This document shows positions 21,054 to 30,267 of a stretch of DNA of 64,000 nucleotides, piece by piece. Under the pieces are notes generated by a model. It ran no database searches. It saw nothing but the letters and a program-made list of their open reading frames with translations, and had not been told where the DNA came from. Position numbers and translations under genes: made by a program. Positions within the stretch are counted from its first letter, which is position 1. Each line of letters starts with the position of its first letter. Origin of the DNA: Rhodococcus spongiicola (GTDB taxonomy: Bacteria; Actinomycetota; Actinomycetes; Mycobacteriales; Mycobacteriaceae); assembly GCF_004011835.1 (NCBI RefSeq), contig NZ_RKLN01000002.1, positions 415,469 through 479,468 on the forward strand, read 5' to 3'.

Positions 21054-21125
21054 TGGGGTATGGTGTAATTGGCAACACAGCTGATTCTGGTTCAGCCATT
21101 CTAGGTTCGAGTCCTGGTACCCCAG
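21054..21125 (+). tRNA. tRNA-Gln (anticodon CTG)
   Basis: A 72-nt cloverleaf can be drawn. The acceptor stem is TGGGGTA/TACCCCA, the D-stem GTGT/ACAC, the anticodon stem GCTGA/TCAGC with loop TTCTGGT (anticodon 21087-21089), and the T-arm has TTCGAGT. The 3' CCA is not encoded. Only this CTG isoacceptor is in the window. Confidence 0.93.
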
Positions 21126-21135
21126 CGGAAGTTCG

Positions 21136-21151
21136 AGAGGCGAAAGCCTCT
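21136..21151 (+). terminator. Small hairpin after tRNA-Gln
   Basis: AGAGGC-GAAA-GCCTCT, a 6-bp stem with a GNRA-type tetraloop, starts 10 nt after the tRNA. No U-tract; it could end the tRNA-Gln transcript or serve as a processing mark. Confidence 0.4.
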
Positions 21152-21279
21152 GGGATTCCGGTGAGTTGCGGCTTATCGGACCTTCCAACTGCAACGCCTC
21201 GTTTGCAAGGTGTTTCGGTACATACACTGTGATCGTTCGTCAGAGCTGCGCAGTCATACAGTGTTGGATGCAAGTTCTC

Positions 21280-21352
21280 GGCCCCGTCGTCTAGCGGCCT
21301 AGGACGCCGCCCTCTCAAGGCGGTAGCGCGGGTTCAAATCCCGTCGGGGCTA
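21280..21352 (+). tRNA. tRNA-Glu (anticodon CTC), copy 1
   Basis: Acceptor stem GGCCCCG/CGGGGCT (with a G-U first pair), anticodon stem CCGCC/GGCGG with loop CTCTCAA (anticodon 21314-21316), T-arm loop TTCAAAT. CCA is encoded at 21353-21355. It is identical to the second copy 140 bp downstream. Confidence 0.93.
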
Positions 21353-21364
21353 CCACGGAAATGT

Positions 21365-21388
21365 CCTCCGATCAGCGGAGGCTTTCTT
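21365..21388 (+). terminator. Terminator after tRNA-Glu copy 1
   Basis: CCTCCG-ATCAG-CGGAGG, a 6-bp stem (21365-21381), is followed by CTTTCTT. The second tRNA-Glu begins 32 nt after this tail. Confidence 0.6.
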
Positions 21389-21419
21389 GCGAAGTGGATT
21401 TGCAGAGCAACACAGTCCT

Positions 21420-21492
21420 GGCCCCGTCGTCTAGCGGCCTAGGACGCCGCCCTCTCAAGGCGGTAGCGCGGGTTCAAATCCCGTCGGGGCTA
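21420..21492 (+). tRNA. tRNA-Glu (anticodon CTC), copy 2
   Basis: Same sequence as copy 1 across the mature tRNA, the encoded CCA (21493-21495) and the next several bases (CGGAAA), so the duplication boundary lies just past the 3' end. The anticodon loop is again CTCTCAA. Confidence 0.93.
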
Positions 21493-21496
21493 CCAC

Positions 21497-21534
21497 GGAA
21501 ACACCCTCCGATCATGTGATCGGAGGGTGTTTCC
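21497..21534. terminator. Strong bidirectional terminator after the tRNA cluster
   Basis: A perfect 18-bp palindromic stem (arms 21497-21514 and 21517-21534, core CACCCTCCGATCA) around a 2-nt centre, with T-rich flanks on both sides. It separates the tRNA genes from the converging PPOX-fold gene. Confidence 0.88.
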
Positions 21535-21558
21535 CTTTGGTGGTTCGGTGTTTCGGGA

Positions 21559-22056
21559 CTAGAGGTAGGCGGCCGTCGAGCCGCCGACGGGCATCGCCGG
21601 CAGGCCGAGCTTGCGGTGGTCCCATGAACGGACACGATCGGGAACGACCCGGATGGCAACTCGCTTGTGCAGCATCATCTCGACAGCGGGCTTGACGTCC
21701 TCGGAGTACGGGCCGGTGTAGCGCTCCCAGATGTTGATTCCCACTTTGAACAGCGCCTCCGGGTCGTCGATGATCTCGCCGCGGCCCTCGATCGCGACGC
21801 CGCGAAGCGTGTCGTAGGTGTCGCCGTCCTCGATCATCACGGTCAGGCGATCGTCGCGGCGCAGGTTGACGGCCTTCTGGGACTTCGCCTTGGTCTCGAA
21901 CCACAGCTCGCCGTCGATCACCGCGTACCACATGGCGACGAGGTGAGGCATGCCGTTCGGTCCGATCGTGGCCATCGTGCCGACGCGGCTGCGCTCGATG
22001 AACTCGGTGATTTCTTCAACCGTCATCGTGATCTGTCCGCGCTGATTGACTCCCAC
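21559..22056 (-). CDS. PPOX-class (pyridoxamine 5'-phosphate oxidase fold) protein
   Basis: 165 residues with a split-barrel flavin or F420-binding fold. Conserved stretches include GTMATIGPNGMPHLVAMWYA, ETKAKSQKAVNLRRD and WERYTGPY. The counterpart Rv2991 belongs to the FMN/F420-dependent oxidoreductase group of unknown substrate. GTG 22056 is chosen over the ATG at 22128 because GGAGGT (22063-22068 on the complementary strand) sits 6-7 nt upstream and homologues start here. An F420-pathway gene (cofC) is present 8 kb away, which makes F420 a plausible cofactor. Confidence 0.85.
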   Translation of the reverse strand: MGVNQRGQITMTVEEITEFIERSRVGTMATIGPNGMPHLVAMWYAVIDGELWFETKAKSQKAVNLRRDDRLTVMIEDGDTYDTLRGVAIEGRGEIIDDPEALFKVGINIWERYTGPYSEDVKPAVEMMLHKRVAIRVVPDRVRSWDHRKLGLPAMPVGGSTAAYL

Positions 22057-22146
22057 AGCAATACCTCCACTCGGCTGGAATTCGTTCTCTCGAACGACTG
22101 TGCCACGAATCACGCTGTCCACGCCCAAAGGGGGTCGGCTGCTGCG

Positions 22147-22848
22147 TCAGAGGCGCTTGTGCAGGGCCTCGGCCGCGGCCAACAGATCTGCCGCCCAACG
22201 AGCACCCGGGCGCCGGCCCATGCGGTCGATCGGGCCCGAGACCGATATCGCGGCCACGACGTTGCCGGCCGCGTCGCGCACCGGTGCTGCGACGCTGGCG
22301 ACGCCGGGTTCTCGTTCGGCGGCGCTCTGCGCCCAGCCGCGACGCCGGACCTCGACGAGCACTCGCTCGCCGAAAGACGCCTCGGGAAGGATGGCACGCT
22401 GCGTCTGCGGGTCGGCCCATGCGAGAAGGACCTTGGCCCCAGACCCGGCCGTCATCGGCAGTCGGGCACCCACGAGAACGGTGTCCCGTAGGCCGGTCGG
22501 CGGTTCCATGGAAGCGACACACACACGTTGGACGCCCTCGCGGCGGTACAACTGGACGCTCTCACCAGTGATCTCACGCAGCCGGGGGAGGACTAGGGCT
22601 GCGGCGTCGACGAGGGTGTCGGTGGCCCCGGCGGCAAGCTCGCTGAGGCCGGGGCCGGGCCGCCACAGTCCTTCCGTGTCGCGGGTCAGAAGTCGGTGGA
22701 CCTCGAGGCCGACCGCGAGGCGGTGCGCGGTGGCGCGGGGGAGCCCGGTGCGGTTGCAGAGTTCGGTGAGGCTGCATGGCTGTTCGGCCACCGCATGAAG
22801 TACGCCCACTGCTTTGTCGAGCACTCCGATGCCGCTATGCTGTCTCAT
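22147..22848 (-). CDS. IclR-family regulator divergent from leuCD (LtbR-like)
   Basis: 233 residues. An N-terminal winged helix-turn-helix (about 5-65, with LTELCNRTGLPRATAHRLAV) is followed by the IclR ligand-binding domain (about 80-233). It is divergent from leuC with a 128-bp gap. The same arrangement is found for LtbR of Corynebacterium glutamicum, which represses leuB and leuCD, and for Rv2989 in M. tuberculosis, so control of leuCD is the best guess. Effector and operator are not known for this protein. Confidence 0.88.
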   Translation of the reverse strand: MRQHSGIGVLDKAVGVLHAVAEQPCSLTELCNRTGLPRATAHRLAVGLEVHRLLTRDTEGLWRPGPGLSELAAGATDTLVDAAALVLPRLREITGESVQLYRREGVQRVCVASMEPPTGLRDTVLVGARLPMTAGSGAKVLLAWADPQTQRAILPEASFGERVLVEVRRRGWAQSAAEREPGVASVAAPVRDAAGNVVAAISVSGPIDRMGRRPGARWAADLLAAAEALHKRL

Positions 22849-22854
22849 AGGTCG

Positions 22855-22871
22855 ATACTCCGTTCTCGTAT
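22855..22871. promoter_or_regulatory. Candidate operator between the IclR gene and leuC
   Basis: ATAC-(9 nt)-GTAT forms an imperfect inverted repeat a few bases upstream of the IclR start codon, the place where an autoregulatory site would block both divergent genes. Short, so only suggestive. Confidence 0.3.
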
Positions 22872-22976
22872 GGTGGGATCATAACCGAAAAGTGGAGCGG
22901 ATGGTTCGAAGCGTCAGGCGACACGGGTCGGCCCCGAACTCGGCGGCGCGAAATTCTGATTGCAGAGGTGGAATAG

Positions 22977-24401
22977 ATGGTTCACAGAGGACGCACTCTG
23001 GCCGAGAAGGTGTGGGACGAGCACGTAGTCGTGCGTGGAGAGGGAGAGGGTGCGGCACGGCAGCCGGACCTGATCCACATAGACCTGCACCTTGTTCACG
23101 AGGTCACCAGCCCACAGGCCTTCGATGGGCTCCGACTGGCTGGGCGCAAGCTGCGCCGGCCGGATCTGACGATCGCCACCGAGGACCACAATGTCCCGAC
23201 GGTCGACATCGACAAGCCGATCGCGGATCCGGTCTCACGAACCCAGGTCGAAACCTTGCGGAAGAACTGTAAGGAGTTCGGAGTCCGTCTGCACCCTATG
23301 GGCGATCTGGATCAGGGCATTGTGCATGTGGTCGGTCCACAGTTGGGTCTGACGCAGCCCGGCATGACTGTCGTCTGTGGGGACAGCCATACGTCCACGC
23401 ACGGCGCTTTCGGTGCTCTAGCAATGGGAATCGGTACCAGCGAGGTCGAGCACGTGATGGCCACGCAGACCCTGTCGCTGCGGCCGTTCAAGACCATGGC
23501 GATCACGGTCGACGGTGAGCTGCCGCACGGTGTCACGAGCAAGGACCTCATTCTCGCGGTGATCGCGAAGATCGGGACCGGTGGCGGACAAGGGTATGTG
23601 ATCGAGTACCGCGGTGAGGCGATCCGGAAGCTGTCGATGGAAGCCCGGATGACGATCTGCAACATGTCGATCGAGGCCGGTGCTCGCGCAGGAATGATTG
23701 CGCCTGACGAGACCACCTACGAGTTCATCAAGGGCCGCCCGCACGCACCGCAGGGCGCGGACTGGGATGCGGCCGTCGCGGCCTGGGAGCAGCTGAAGAC
23801 TGACGATGACGCGGTCTTCGATGCCGAGGTCCACATCGATGCCACGTCACTGACGCCGTTTGTGACGTGGGGAACCAACCCCGGCCAGGGTGCTCCGCTG
23901 GGGGATTCGGTTCCGAACCCGGCAGATATCACCAACGAGAGCGAGCGCCTCGCCGCCGAGAAGGCCCTCGCGTACATGGGATTGGACGCGGGTACTCCGC
24001 TGCGTGAGATCTCCGTGGACACCGTGTTCGTGGGATCGTGCACCAACGGGCGTATCGAGGATCTGCGCGCTGTCGCAGAGGTTCTGAAGGGCCGCCACGT
24101 GGCCGAGGGGGTCCGAATGCTCATCGTTCCCGGCTCGATGCGCGTGCGTGCACAGGCGGAGGACGAAGGTCTGGGTGAGATCTTCACCAGCGCAGGTGCC
24201 GAATGGCGGCAGGCTGGTTGTTCGATGTGTCTCGGCATGAATCCGGACCAGTTGGCGCCCGGTGAGCGTTCGGCTTCGACCTCCAACCGGAATTTCGAAG
24301 GCCGCCAAGGCAAGGGTGGTCGTACGCACCTGGTCTCCCCCGCGGTCGCGGCGGCGACCGCGGTTCGGGGCACGCTTGCGGCACCCGCAGACCTGGCATA
24401 G
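22977..24401 (+). CDS. leuC: 3-isopropylmalate dehydratase, large subunit
   Basis: 474-residue aconitase-family protein that, with LeuD, isomerises 2-isopropylmalate to 3-isopropylmalate. The [4Fe-4S] ligands are present: one Cys in VGSCTNGR (about residue 355) and two in [11 protein letters not shown] (about 415-418). Substrate-loop motifs TEDHNVPT and [20 protein letters not shown] are intact. The ATG follows AGAGGTGG closely. It is 46 bp upstream of leuD and likely co-transcribed. Confidence 0.96.
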   Translation: MVHRGRTLAEKVWDEHVVVRGEGEGAARQPDLIHIDLHLVHEVTSPQAFDGLRLAGRKLRRPDLTIATEDHNVPTVDIDKPIADPVSRTQVETLRKNCKEFGVRLHPMGDLDQGIVHVVGPQLGLTQPGMTVVCGDSHTSTHGAFGALAMGIGTSEVEHVMATQTLSLRPFKTMAITVDGELPHGVTSKDLILAVIAKIGTGGGQGYVIEYRGEAIRKLSMEARMTICNMSIEAGARAGMIAPDETTYEFIKGRPHAPQGADWDAAVAAWEQLKTDDDAVFDAEVHIDATSLTPFVTWGTNPGQGAPLGDSVPNPADITNESERLAAEKALAYMGLDAGTPLREISVDTVFVGSCTNGRIEDLRAVAEVLKGRHVAEGVRMLIVPGSMRVRAQAEDEGLGEIFTSAGAEWRQAGCSMCLGMNPDQLAPGERSASTSNRNFEGRQGKGGRTHLVSPAVAAATAVRGTLAAPADLA

Positions 24402-24447
24402 GTCCCAAGGGGACCGAGGGAACGACCGGGGGAACTAGGAGAAAACG

Positions 24448-25059
24448 ATGAAAGCCTTTACCACTCATAAGGGAATCGGCGTTCCGATGCGTCACTCGAA
24501 CGTGGACACCGATCAGATCATTCCCGCTGTGTACCTGAAGCGGGTGACTCGCAGCGGATTCGAGGACGGACTCTTCGCTGCGTGGCGTAACGACCCCGAA
24601 TTCATCCTGAACGTAGAACCATACGACAAGGGCACGGTTCTCGTGGCCGGTCCGGACTTCGGCACCGGTTCGTCCAGGGAGCACGCCGTCTGGGCGTTGT
24701 CCGACTACGGCTTCCGAGTCGTAATTGCGTCCCGTTTCGCAGACATCTTCCGCGGCAACGCCGGCAAGGCTGGCCTGTTGGCCGCGCAGGTCGACCAGAG
24801 CGATGTCGAGATGCTGTGGAAGCTCCTCGAGGAGCAGCCAGGACTCAACCTCGTCGTCGATTTGGAGGACAAGACGGTGACCGCCGGAACGGTGGTGGTG
24901 CGCTTCGAGATTGACGACTACACACGATGGCGTCTGTTGGAGGGTCTCGACGATATCGGCCTCACGTTACGCCAGGTAGAGGCGATTTCTGAGTTCGAAA
25001 AGTCAAGGCCTTCATGGAAACCTGTGACGCTTCCGAGTTCGGTCGTGAACGACAATTGA
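24448..25059 (+). CDS. leuD: 3-isopropylmalate dehydratase, small subunit
   Basis: 203 residues, the swivelling domain that completes the LeuC active site. Motifs: [10 protein letters not shown] (about 18-27) and [17 protein letters not shown] (about 70-86), which hold the substrate carboxylates. AGGAGA precedes the ATG. The terminator at 25078 closes the leuCD operon. Confidence 0.96.
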   Translation: MKAFTTHKGIGVPMRHSNVDTDQIIPAVYLKRVTRSGFEDGLFAAWRNDPEFILNVEPYDKGTVLVAGPDFGTGSSREHAVWALSDYGFRVVIASRFADIFRGNAGKAGLLAAQVDQSDVEMLWKLLEEQPGLNLVVDLEDKTVTAGTVVVRFEIDDYTRWRLLEGLDDIGLTLRQVEAISEFEKSRPSWKPVTLPSSVVNDN

Positions 25060-25077
25060 CACAAAATGACCACCGAC

Positions 25078-25114
25078 ACGGCCTCCCATCTATCGCAGAT
25101 TGGGGGGCCGTTTT
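25078..25114 (+). terminator. Terminator after leuD
   Basis: ACGGCCTCCCA... pairs with ...TGGGGGGCCGT in an 11-bp stem (one G-T pair), extended by ATCT/AGAT beyond a bulge, then four T. It ends the leuCD transcript before hupB. Confidence 0.8.
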
Positions 25115-25213
25115 GGATGAGAATTGGCGTGCCACATAGACTCTTGCCGTTTTCGGGTTTACCGTAGTTCCTAGTCGGTCCGACGGTGGACCATTAGTCT
25201 GCGGAGGAATTCC

Positions 25214-25939
25214 ATGAACAAGGCAGAGCTCATCGATGTTCTGACCGAGAAACTGGGCACGGATCGACGCACCGCCACCGAGGCGGTCGAGCATGTCGTC
25301 GACACAATCGTGCGTGCCGTCTACGCCGGTCAGAGCGTGACCATCACGGGCTTCGGCGTTTTCGAGCAGCGCCGCCGCGCCGCACGAGTCGCACGTAACC
25401 CGCGCACCGGCGAGACCGTCAAGGTCAAGCCGACGTCGGTCCCGGCCTTCCGTCCCGGAGCTCAGTTCAAGGCCCTTATTGCCGGCGGCCAAAAGCTCCC
25501 TGCCGCTGGACCGGCCGTCAAGCGTGGTGCGGCAGAGCCTGTGAAGAAGGCTGCGGCCAAGAAGACCGCTGCTAAGAAGGCGGCTGCTAAGAAGGCGGCT
25601 GCTAAGAAGGCGGCGGCAAAGAAGACTGCAGCTAAGGCTCCCGCGAAGAAGGCGGCGGCGAAGAAGACCGTCGCGAAGAAGACTGCCGCGAAGAAGACCG
25701 TCGCGAAGAAGACTGCGGCCAAGGCTCCTGCGAAGAAGGTGGCGGCGAAGAAGACCGTCGCGAAGAAGACTGCGGCGAAGAAGACCGTGGCGAAGAAGAC
25801 CGTGGCGAAGAAGACTGCGGCGAAGAAGACCGTGGCGAAGAAGACTGCGGCCAAGAAGACTGCGGCCAAGGCTCCGGCCAGGACCGCCAAGAAGACCGCA
25901 GCCAAGAAGGCTCCGGCGAAGCGCGGCGCCCGCAGGTAG
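25214..25939 (+). CDS. hupB: HU-family nucleoid protein with lysine-rich histone-like tail
   Basis: 241 residues. Residues 1-90 are a canonical HU domain ([34 protein letters not shown] near the DNA-binding arm). Residues about 100-241 are a tail of Lys/Ala repeats of the types AAKKTVAKK and KAPAKK, like histone H1 and mycobacterial HupB/Hlp. It compacts DNA and also binds outside the cell surface in relatives. The DNA coding for the tail is itself repetitive (period 15 and 30 bp), so its length may vary between strains. GGAGGAA lies 5 nt before the ATG. Confidence 0.95.
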   Translation: MNKAELIDVLTEKLGTDRRTATEAVEHVVDTIVRAVYAGQSVTITGFGVFEQRRRAARVARNPRTGETVKVKPTSVPAFRPGAQFKALIAGGQKLPAAGPAVKRGAAEPVKKAAAKKTAAKKAAAKKAAAKKAAAKKTAAKAPAKKAAAKKTVAKKTAAKKTVAKKTAAKAPAKKVAAKKTVAKKTAAKKTVAKKTVAKKTAAKKTVAKKTAAKKTAAKAPARTAKKTAAKKAPAKRGARR

Positions 25940-25984
25940 TACTGCAGCGCTCCGGTGTCACTGGACCGGAACACTCCGTAATCG

Positions 25985-26022
25985 ACTCGGCGGCCACGGG
26001 ACTTGTCCCGGGGCCGCCGAGT
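25985..26022. terminator. Bidirectional terminator between hupB and mutT1
   Basis: ACTCGGCGGCC (25985-25995) pairs with GGCCGCCGAGT (26012-26022), continued after one mismatch by CGGGAC/GTCCCG around TT. In total it is a 17-bp helix between converging genes. Confidence 0.8.
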
Positions 26023-26046
26023 TGCGGTGACGGTAGATCGTTCGGA

Positions 26047-27009
26047 TCAGTTCGCGTTGCGAATGATGGGGAGTGGGCTGTCAAGATGGTCGGCCGCCAT
26101 GAGTCGGCCGCCGGAGAGCGACAGAACCCAGGTACTCGCCTTCCGGTTTCGTGCGGGAGGCAAGGGGATCCCGTCACGATCGGCCCACCACCGCGTGAGA
26201 TCCGGGATTACCCCGCCTTGGCTACAGATCACCTGGACGCCTCCCATCGCCGCGATCTTGCGCACGCGGGCCCGTGCCCCCGCCGGGTCGGCGGCATATC
26301 CCTCCTCGGACAGCAGCGGCTCGATCCGAATCGGAACCGAGAGCTTCTCGGCGAGCGGCTCGACGGTCTGAATGCACCGTGTACGGTCTGCTGACGAGAT
26401 CTCGGTCGCCCCGAAAGCCTCCAGCTGTGCGACAAGGGCTTCCGCCTGGACCTTCCCCTTGGCATCGAGGGGGCGCACGATGTCGTCTCCTGTGTACTTC
26501 TTGCTGTTCCCAGCCTTGCCGTGCCGGACGAGCAGTACGGTGGTCGTATCCGGCGGCACCTGGGTGAACCGCCGGAGAATTGTGCGATCCATCGGATACG
26601 AGAGGTGCTCGGCGACCTGGTGGGGCTCGAGCCAGAGCAGCTCGTCGACTTCGTCATTGGGTTCGAACTCGCCCGAGACTGCCTCGGCCGCCCAGTATTC
26701 GACCCGCTTGAGCTTGCGGTGCCCGGGTATCGGATAGGTCACGCCCGACAGGTACCGACCGAGTCGCGCGTTGATTCCCGTTTCCTCGTGGATCTCGCGC
26801 ACGGCGGCGACGATCGAGGTTTCGCCGGGGTCGATTTTGCCCTTGGGAAATGACCAGTCGTCATAACGCTGCCGGTGAATCAGAGCGACTTCGATCTCAT
26901 AGGGATTCGACGAGGACTTTCGCCACAGAACTGCTCCCGCCGCGAAAATGTTTGCTTTGACTGGTTTGTCGCTCGTCGATTTGTCGGCGCGTTGATTCTC
27001 GGGCTTCAA
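26047..27009 (-). CDS. mutT1: Nudix hydrolase fused to histidine phosphatase (MutT1-like)
   Basis: 320 residues in two domains. The Nudix domain (about 20-150) has the full Nudix box at 57-79 (GKIDPGETS...REIHEETGI). A histidine-phosphatase domain (about 156-320) carries the RHG motif at 162-164. Mycobacterial MutT1 of this architecture removes 8-oxo-dGTP and diadenosine polyphosphates. The start is TTG at 27009; GGAAGG lies about 11 nt upstream and no better ATG/GTG fits the family N-terminus. It is downstream of ppk on the same strand, with a 67-bp gap. Confidence 0.92.
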   Translation of the reverse strand: MKPENQRADKSTSDKPVKANIFAAGAVLWRKSSSNPYEIEVALIHRQRYDDWSFPKGKIDPGETSIVAAVREIHEETGINARLGRYLSGVTYPIPGHRKLKRVEYWAAEAVSGEFEPNDEVDELLWLEPHQVAEHLSYPMDRTILRRFTQVPPDTTTVLLVRHGKAGNSKKYTGDDIVRPLDAKGKVQAEALVAQLEAFGATEISSADRTRCIQTVEPLAEKLSVPIRIEPLLSEEGYAADPAGARARVRKIAAMGGVQVICSQGGVIPDLTRWWADRDGIPLPPARNRKASTWVLSLSGGRLMAADHLDSPLPIIRNAN

Positions 27010-27076
27010 GGGATTTCGTTCCTTCCATCGGCCACGGTGTTGTGGTCCTCGGCAGCCCGCGTCGGGCAGGTGGCGG

Positions 27077-29302
27077 TCAAGCCTTGGCCCTACGGCGTTG
27101 CATCATAGCCTCCTGGTGCTCGCGGACCTCCTCGCCGCGGGCAGGCGACGCTTGCCAGCTGCCGTCCGCCTGCAGCACCCAGCACCGAGTGGTCGGATCG
27201 AGTGCAGATTCGAAGATCTCGTCGAGTTGGAGGGTCAGGCGGGGGTCCTTGACCTGTGCCATCACTTCGACCCGCCGATCGAGGTTGCGGTGCATCATGT
27301 CTGCACTTCCGATCCAGAATTCGTTCGCGCCTCTGAAGTGCAGGATCCGTGAGTGCTCGAGGAACCTGCCGAGGATAGACCGGACCTCGATGTTCTCGCT
27401 CAACCCCGGAACTCCCGGCTTGAGCGCGCAGATGCCTCGCACGACGACCCGGACCGGGACACCTGCGAGAGATGCGCGGTACAGCGCGTCGATCACCTGC
27501 TCGTCGACGAGCGCGTTGGCCTTGAGCCGAATTCCGGCCTCACGACCGGCATTCTTGTGCTCGATCTCGGCCTCGATCCGGCTGATGATTCCGGTGCGAA
27601 TACCGTACGGCGCGACGAGTAGGTTGCGGTACTGCGATTTCCGCGAGTATCCGGTCAGCGAGTTGAACAGATCGGTCAGGTCGGCGCCGAGTTCCGGCGC
27701 TGCCGTCAACAGGCCGACGTCCTCGTACAACCGGGCGGTCTTGGGGTTGTAGTTCCCGGTTCCGATGTGGCAGTAACGGCGGATCGTGGAGCCTTCCCGG
27801 CGTACCACGAGGCATGTCTTGCAATGCGTCTTGAGTCCGACGAGGCCGTAGACGACGTGGACGCCAGCTTGTTCGAGCTTGCGTGCCCACTTGATGTTCG
27901 CCTGCTCGTCGAACCGGGCCTTGATCTCGACGAGTGCCACTACCTGCTTGCCGGCCTCTGCGGCATCGACCAGTGCGTTGACGATTGGCGAGTCGCCCGA
28001 GGTGCGGTAGAGGGTCTGCTTGATCGCGAGCACCTGGGGGTCTGCTGCGGCCTGTTCGATGAATCGTTGCACGCTCGTCGAGAACGAGTCGTATGGGTGC
28101 TGTACCAGAATGTCACCGTCGCGCAACGTCGAGAACACGCTCTTCGGGGTCTCGCGCTCACCGAACGCGGGGTGGGTCGCAGGAACGAAGGGTGCGTCCT
28201 TGAGACCGGGTCGGTCGACGCCGTACACCTGCCACAGGGACGAAAGATCGAGGAGGCCAGGAACTTGGATCACGTCACCCGGATCGACGTCGAGTTCCCG
28301 TAGCAGCAAGTCGAGCATGTGCTCGGTCATGTCATCGGCCACCTCGAGCCGGACCGGGGATCCGAACCGGCGTCGGGCCAGTTCACGTTCGAGCGCCTGC
28401 AGGAGATCCTCGTCCCGGTCCTCCTCGACCTCGAAGTCGGCGTTCCGGGTAACTCGGAAGGCGTGGTGCTCGACGACTTCCATTCCTGGGAAGAGCACGT
28501 CGAGATGCGCCGCGATGAGGTCCTCGGTTGGCAGGAACGCGGCGATGGCGCCGGGGGCGTCCCCCGTGCGCTTGACTCGAACGAAACGATCGACGTTGTC
28601 CGGGACCTTCACTCGCGCGAAGTGCTCACCGCCAGTGGTCGCGTCCTTGACCGTCACCGCGAGGTTCAAACTCAGGCCACTGATGTACGGGAACGGGTGT
28701 GCAGGGTCGACGGCGAGTGGCGTCAGGACGGGAAAAACCTGCTCATGGAAGTAGTCCGACAGTCGGCGACGTTCGTCCGCGTCGAGGTCGGACCAACTGA
28801 TGATGGAAATGCCCTCTTCGGCGAGCGCCGGACGGACCGAATCGAGGAACACCCGGGCGTGCTTGTCGGAAGTCTCCTGGGTGCGGGCCCCGATCAACGC
28901 CAATTGCTCACGCGGGGACAGTCCGTCGGCGGATCGGACGGACAGTCCGGTTTCGTCACGGCGTTTGAGGCCCGCGACACGCACCATGTAGAACTCGTCG
29001 AGGTTGGAGGCGAAGATCGCGAGGAACTTCGCCCGCTCGAGAAGCGGGATCGAGGTGTCCTCGGCCAGCACGAGGACTCGAGCGTTGAAGTCGAGCCAAC
29101 TCAGTTCGCGATTGAGGTAGCGGTTGGACGGCAGCCCCCCATTGGCGATCCCGGTCGGGGTCGCGGCCGGAGGTGCCGTGGGAAGGCCGGGGGTGTGCCC
29201 GCCGTCGAGTCCGCCGACCGAAATCTTACGGTCGGCGCCGGAGCCGTCCCCGCGCGATCGCTTGGTAGTGGTGCGTTGCTCGAGCGCATTCTCGTTGCTC
29301 AC
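27077..29302 (-). CDS. ppk: Polyphosphate kinase 1
   Basis: 741-residue enzyme making inorganic polyphosphate from ATP. Domains run in order N, head, C1 and C2. The phosphohistidine candidate is H512 in CHIGTGNYN, and the second conserved block is [10 protein letters not shown] near the C-terminus. The N-terminal about 45 residues are Gly/Thr-rich and not conserved. The GTG at 29302 follows GGAGG. It is upstream of mutT1 and downstream of cofC on the same strand; in mycobacteria the same neighbours are found. Confidence 0.95.
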   Translation of the reverse strand: MSNENALEQRTTTKRSRGDGSGADRKISVGGLDGGHTPGLPTAPPAATPTGIANGGLPSNRYLNRELSWLDFNARVLVLAEDTSIPLLERAKFLAIFASNLDEFYMVRVAGLKRRDETGLSVRSADGLSPREQLALIGARTQETSDKHARVFLDSVRPALAEEGISIISWSDLDADERRRLSDYFHEQVFPVLTPLAVDPAHPFPYISGLSLNLAVTVKDATTGGEHFARVKVPDNVDRFVRVKRTGDAPGAIAAFLPTEDLIAAHLDVLFPGMEVVEHHAFRVTRNADFEVEEDRDEDLLQALERELARRRFGSPVRLEVADDMTEHMLDLLLRELDVDPGDVIQVPGLLDLSSLWQVYGVDRPGLKDAPFVPATHPAFGERETPKSVFSTLRDGDILVQHPYDSFSTSVQRFIEQAAADPQVLAIKQTLYRTSGDSPIVNALVDAAEAGKQVVALVEIKARFDEQANIKWARKLEQAGVHVVYGLVGLKTHCKTCLVVRREGSTIRRYCHIGTGNYNPKTARLYEDVGLLTAAPELGADLTDLFNSLTGYSRKSQYRNLLVAPYGIRTGIISRIEAEIEHKNAGREAGIRLKANALVDEQVIDALYRASLAGVPVRVVVRGICALKPGVPGLSENIEVRSILGRFLEHSRILHFRGANEFWIGSADMMHRNLDRRVEVMAQVKDPRLTLQLDEIFESALDPTTRCWVLQADGSWQASPARGEEVREHQEAMMQRRRAKA

Positions 29303-29350
29303 CCCTCGATCCTCCCTCGAGAATTGCGGGCGCGACAGTCGATCGTGAGC

Positions 29351-29390
29351 AGTTCACGGTGAGCATAGGGAGTTCACGGTGAGAATGGCC
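29351..29390. repeat. 20-bp tandem duplication covering the cofC stop codon
   Basis: AGTTCACGGTGAGCATAGGG (29351-29370) and AGTTCACGGTGAGAATGGCC (29371-29390) share 14 initial bases. The second contains the last codons and TGA of cofC (minus strand) and the first repeats them downstream. Confidence 0.6.
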
Positions 29391-30090
29391 GCCCGAGATC
29401 GGGCGTACACGCAATACGTTCGAGGACCGCGGAGGTCGCCGGCCCGAGCCCGAGTCGGGCGGCGGCCTCGAGATCGGCGACGGTGTCCACGTCCTGCCGC
29501 AGACCCGGCCAGTCGCCTTCGAGTGCTTGGGCACCGGACGCGACGTGAAGGGCGGCCGAGTCCGACCCGAAACGGGGGTCGAGCGAGCACCCGGTTCCGC
29601 ACGCGAACAGTGCTGCGGTTCCGGTGCCCGCGTGGTCCACGACGATCGCGCGACCGACGCGTCGAGCTGCCGCGAGGGCATCGAGCAGTTCGCCGGCCCG
29701 CAGCGCGGGCAGATCCGCTTGCAGCGCCACGAGATCGGTCGAGTCGGGGTCCGAGGTGAGTCCCGCTTCGGCTGCGACGAGCGCGGCATTGAGACCGGAC
29801 TCACCGGTACGCGTCGGGTCCGGATCCGGCCAGTGCTGCACCCCGTGCTCTTCCGCGATTGCGGCCACCGCCGGATCCGGGGTGACGACGGTGATACCGG
29901 AGGACGGATCGGCGGCGAGTCCCGCTTCCACGAGGGTGCCCAGCGTGTCGTGCAGCATCGCGGCGACGAGGTCGGTGCGATCAGCAGCCGACAGGGACTC
30001 GGCGAGCCGTGACTTCGCCATCCGAAGTTCCTTGACCGCAACCAGGACATGGACGTGCATCGCTGGTTCCGAGCGGTACCGCGCCTGCAT
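29374..30090 (-). CDS. cofC: 2-phospho-L-lactate / phosphoenolpyruvate guanylyltransferase (F420 biosynthesis)
   Basis: About 238 residues. A nucleotidyltransferase of the CofC/FbiD family that couples GTP with phosphoenolpyruvate (as shown for mycobacterial FbiD) or 2-phospholactate in coenzyme F420 synthesis. Motifs: AVKELRMAKSRL near the N-terminus, ALQADLPALR for the metal-binding Asp, and DHAGTGTAAL. Start choice is uncertain: ATG 30090 has an AAGATT box 6 nt upstream, while ATG 30060 (MHVHVLVAVK) is ten codons later. Arg-rich sequence before 30090 is not conserved. Confidence 0.85.
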   Translation of the reverse strand: MQARYRSEPAMHVHVLVAVKELRMAKSRLAESLSAADRTDLVAAMLHDTLGTLVEAGLAADPSSGITVVTPDPAVAAIAEEHGVQHWPDPDPTRTGESGLNAALVAAEAGLTSDPDSTDLVALQADLPALRAGELLDALAAARRVGRAIVVDHAGTGTAALFACGTGCSLDPRFGSDSAALHVASGAQALEGDWPGLRQDVDTVADLEAAARLGLGPATSAVLERIACTPDLGRPFSP

Positions 30091-30267
30091 GCGCGCAATC
30101 TTGCCAGCAGCAGCGGTTACCTGCGACCGGCGCCCCTCGCGCCCCGGCGGGATATCGTGTTGTCGAGGTAGTCGACAAACTCGAGGTAGTCCACGAAGAG
30201 GGCCGGTCGGCGGCGAAACGATGTGGGCAGTGAATGGTGCGAGTGGTGAGCGGATCGGAGGGGCGGT

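Noticed and set aside
21280-21495. Attachment site of an integrated element at the duplicated tRNA-Glu
   Set aside because: Only 67 bp separate the copies, and there is no integrase or foreign gene nearby; simple tandem duplication explains it.
22849-22976. Leucine leader peptide or T-box before leuC
   Set aside because: The only short frame in the leader (ATG 22901) has no leucine codons, and no T-box or terminator hairpin is visible; an IclR operator is a better explanation.
25550-25935. CRISPR-like array
   Set aside because: The repeats are contiguous codon repeats of the HupB Lys/Ala tail without spacers.
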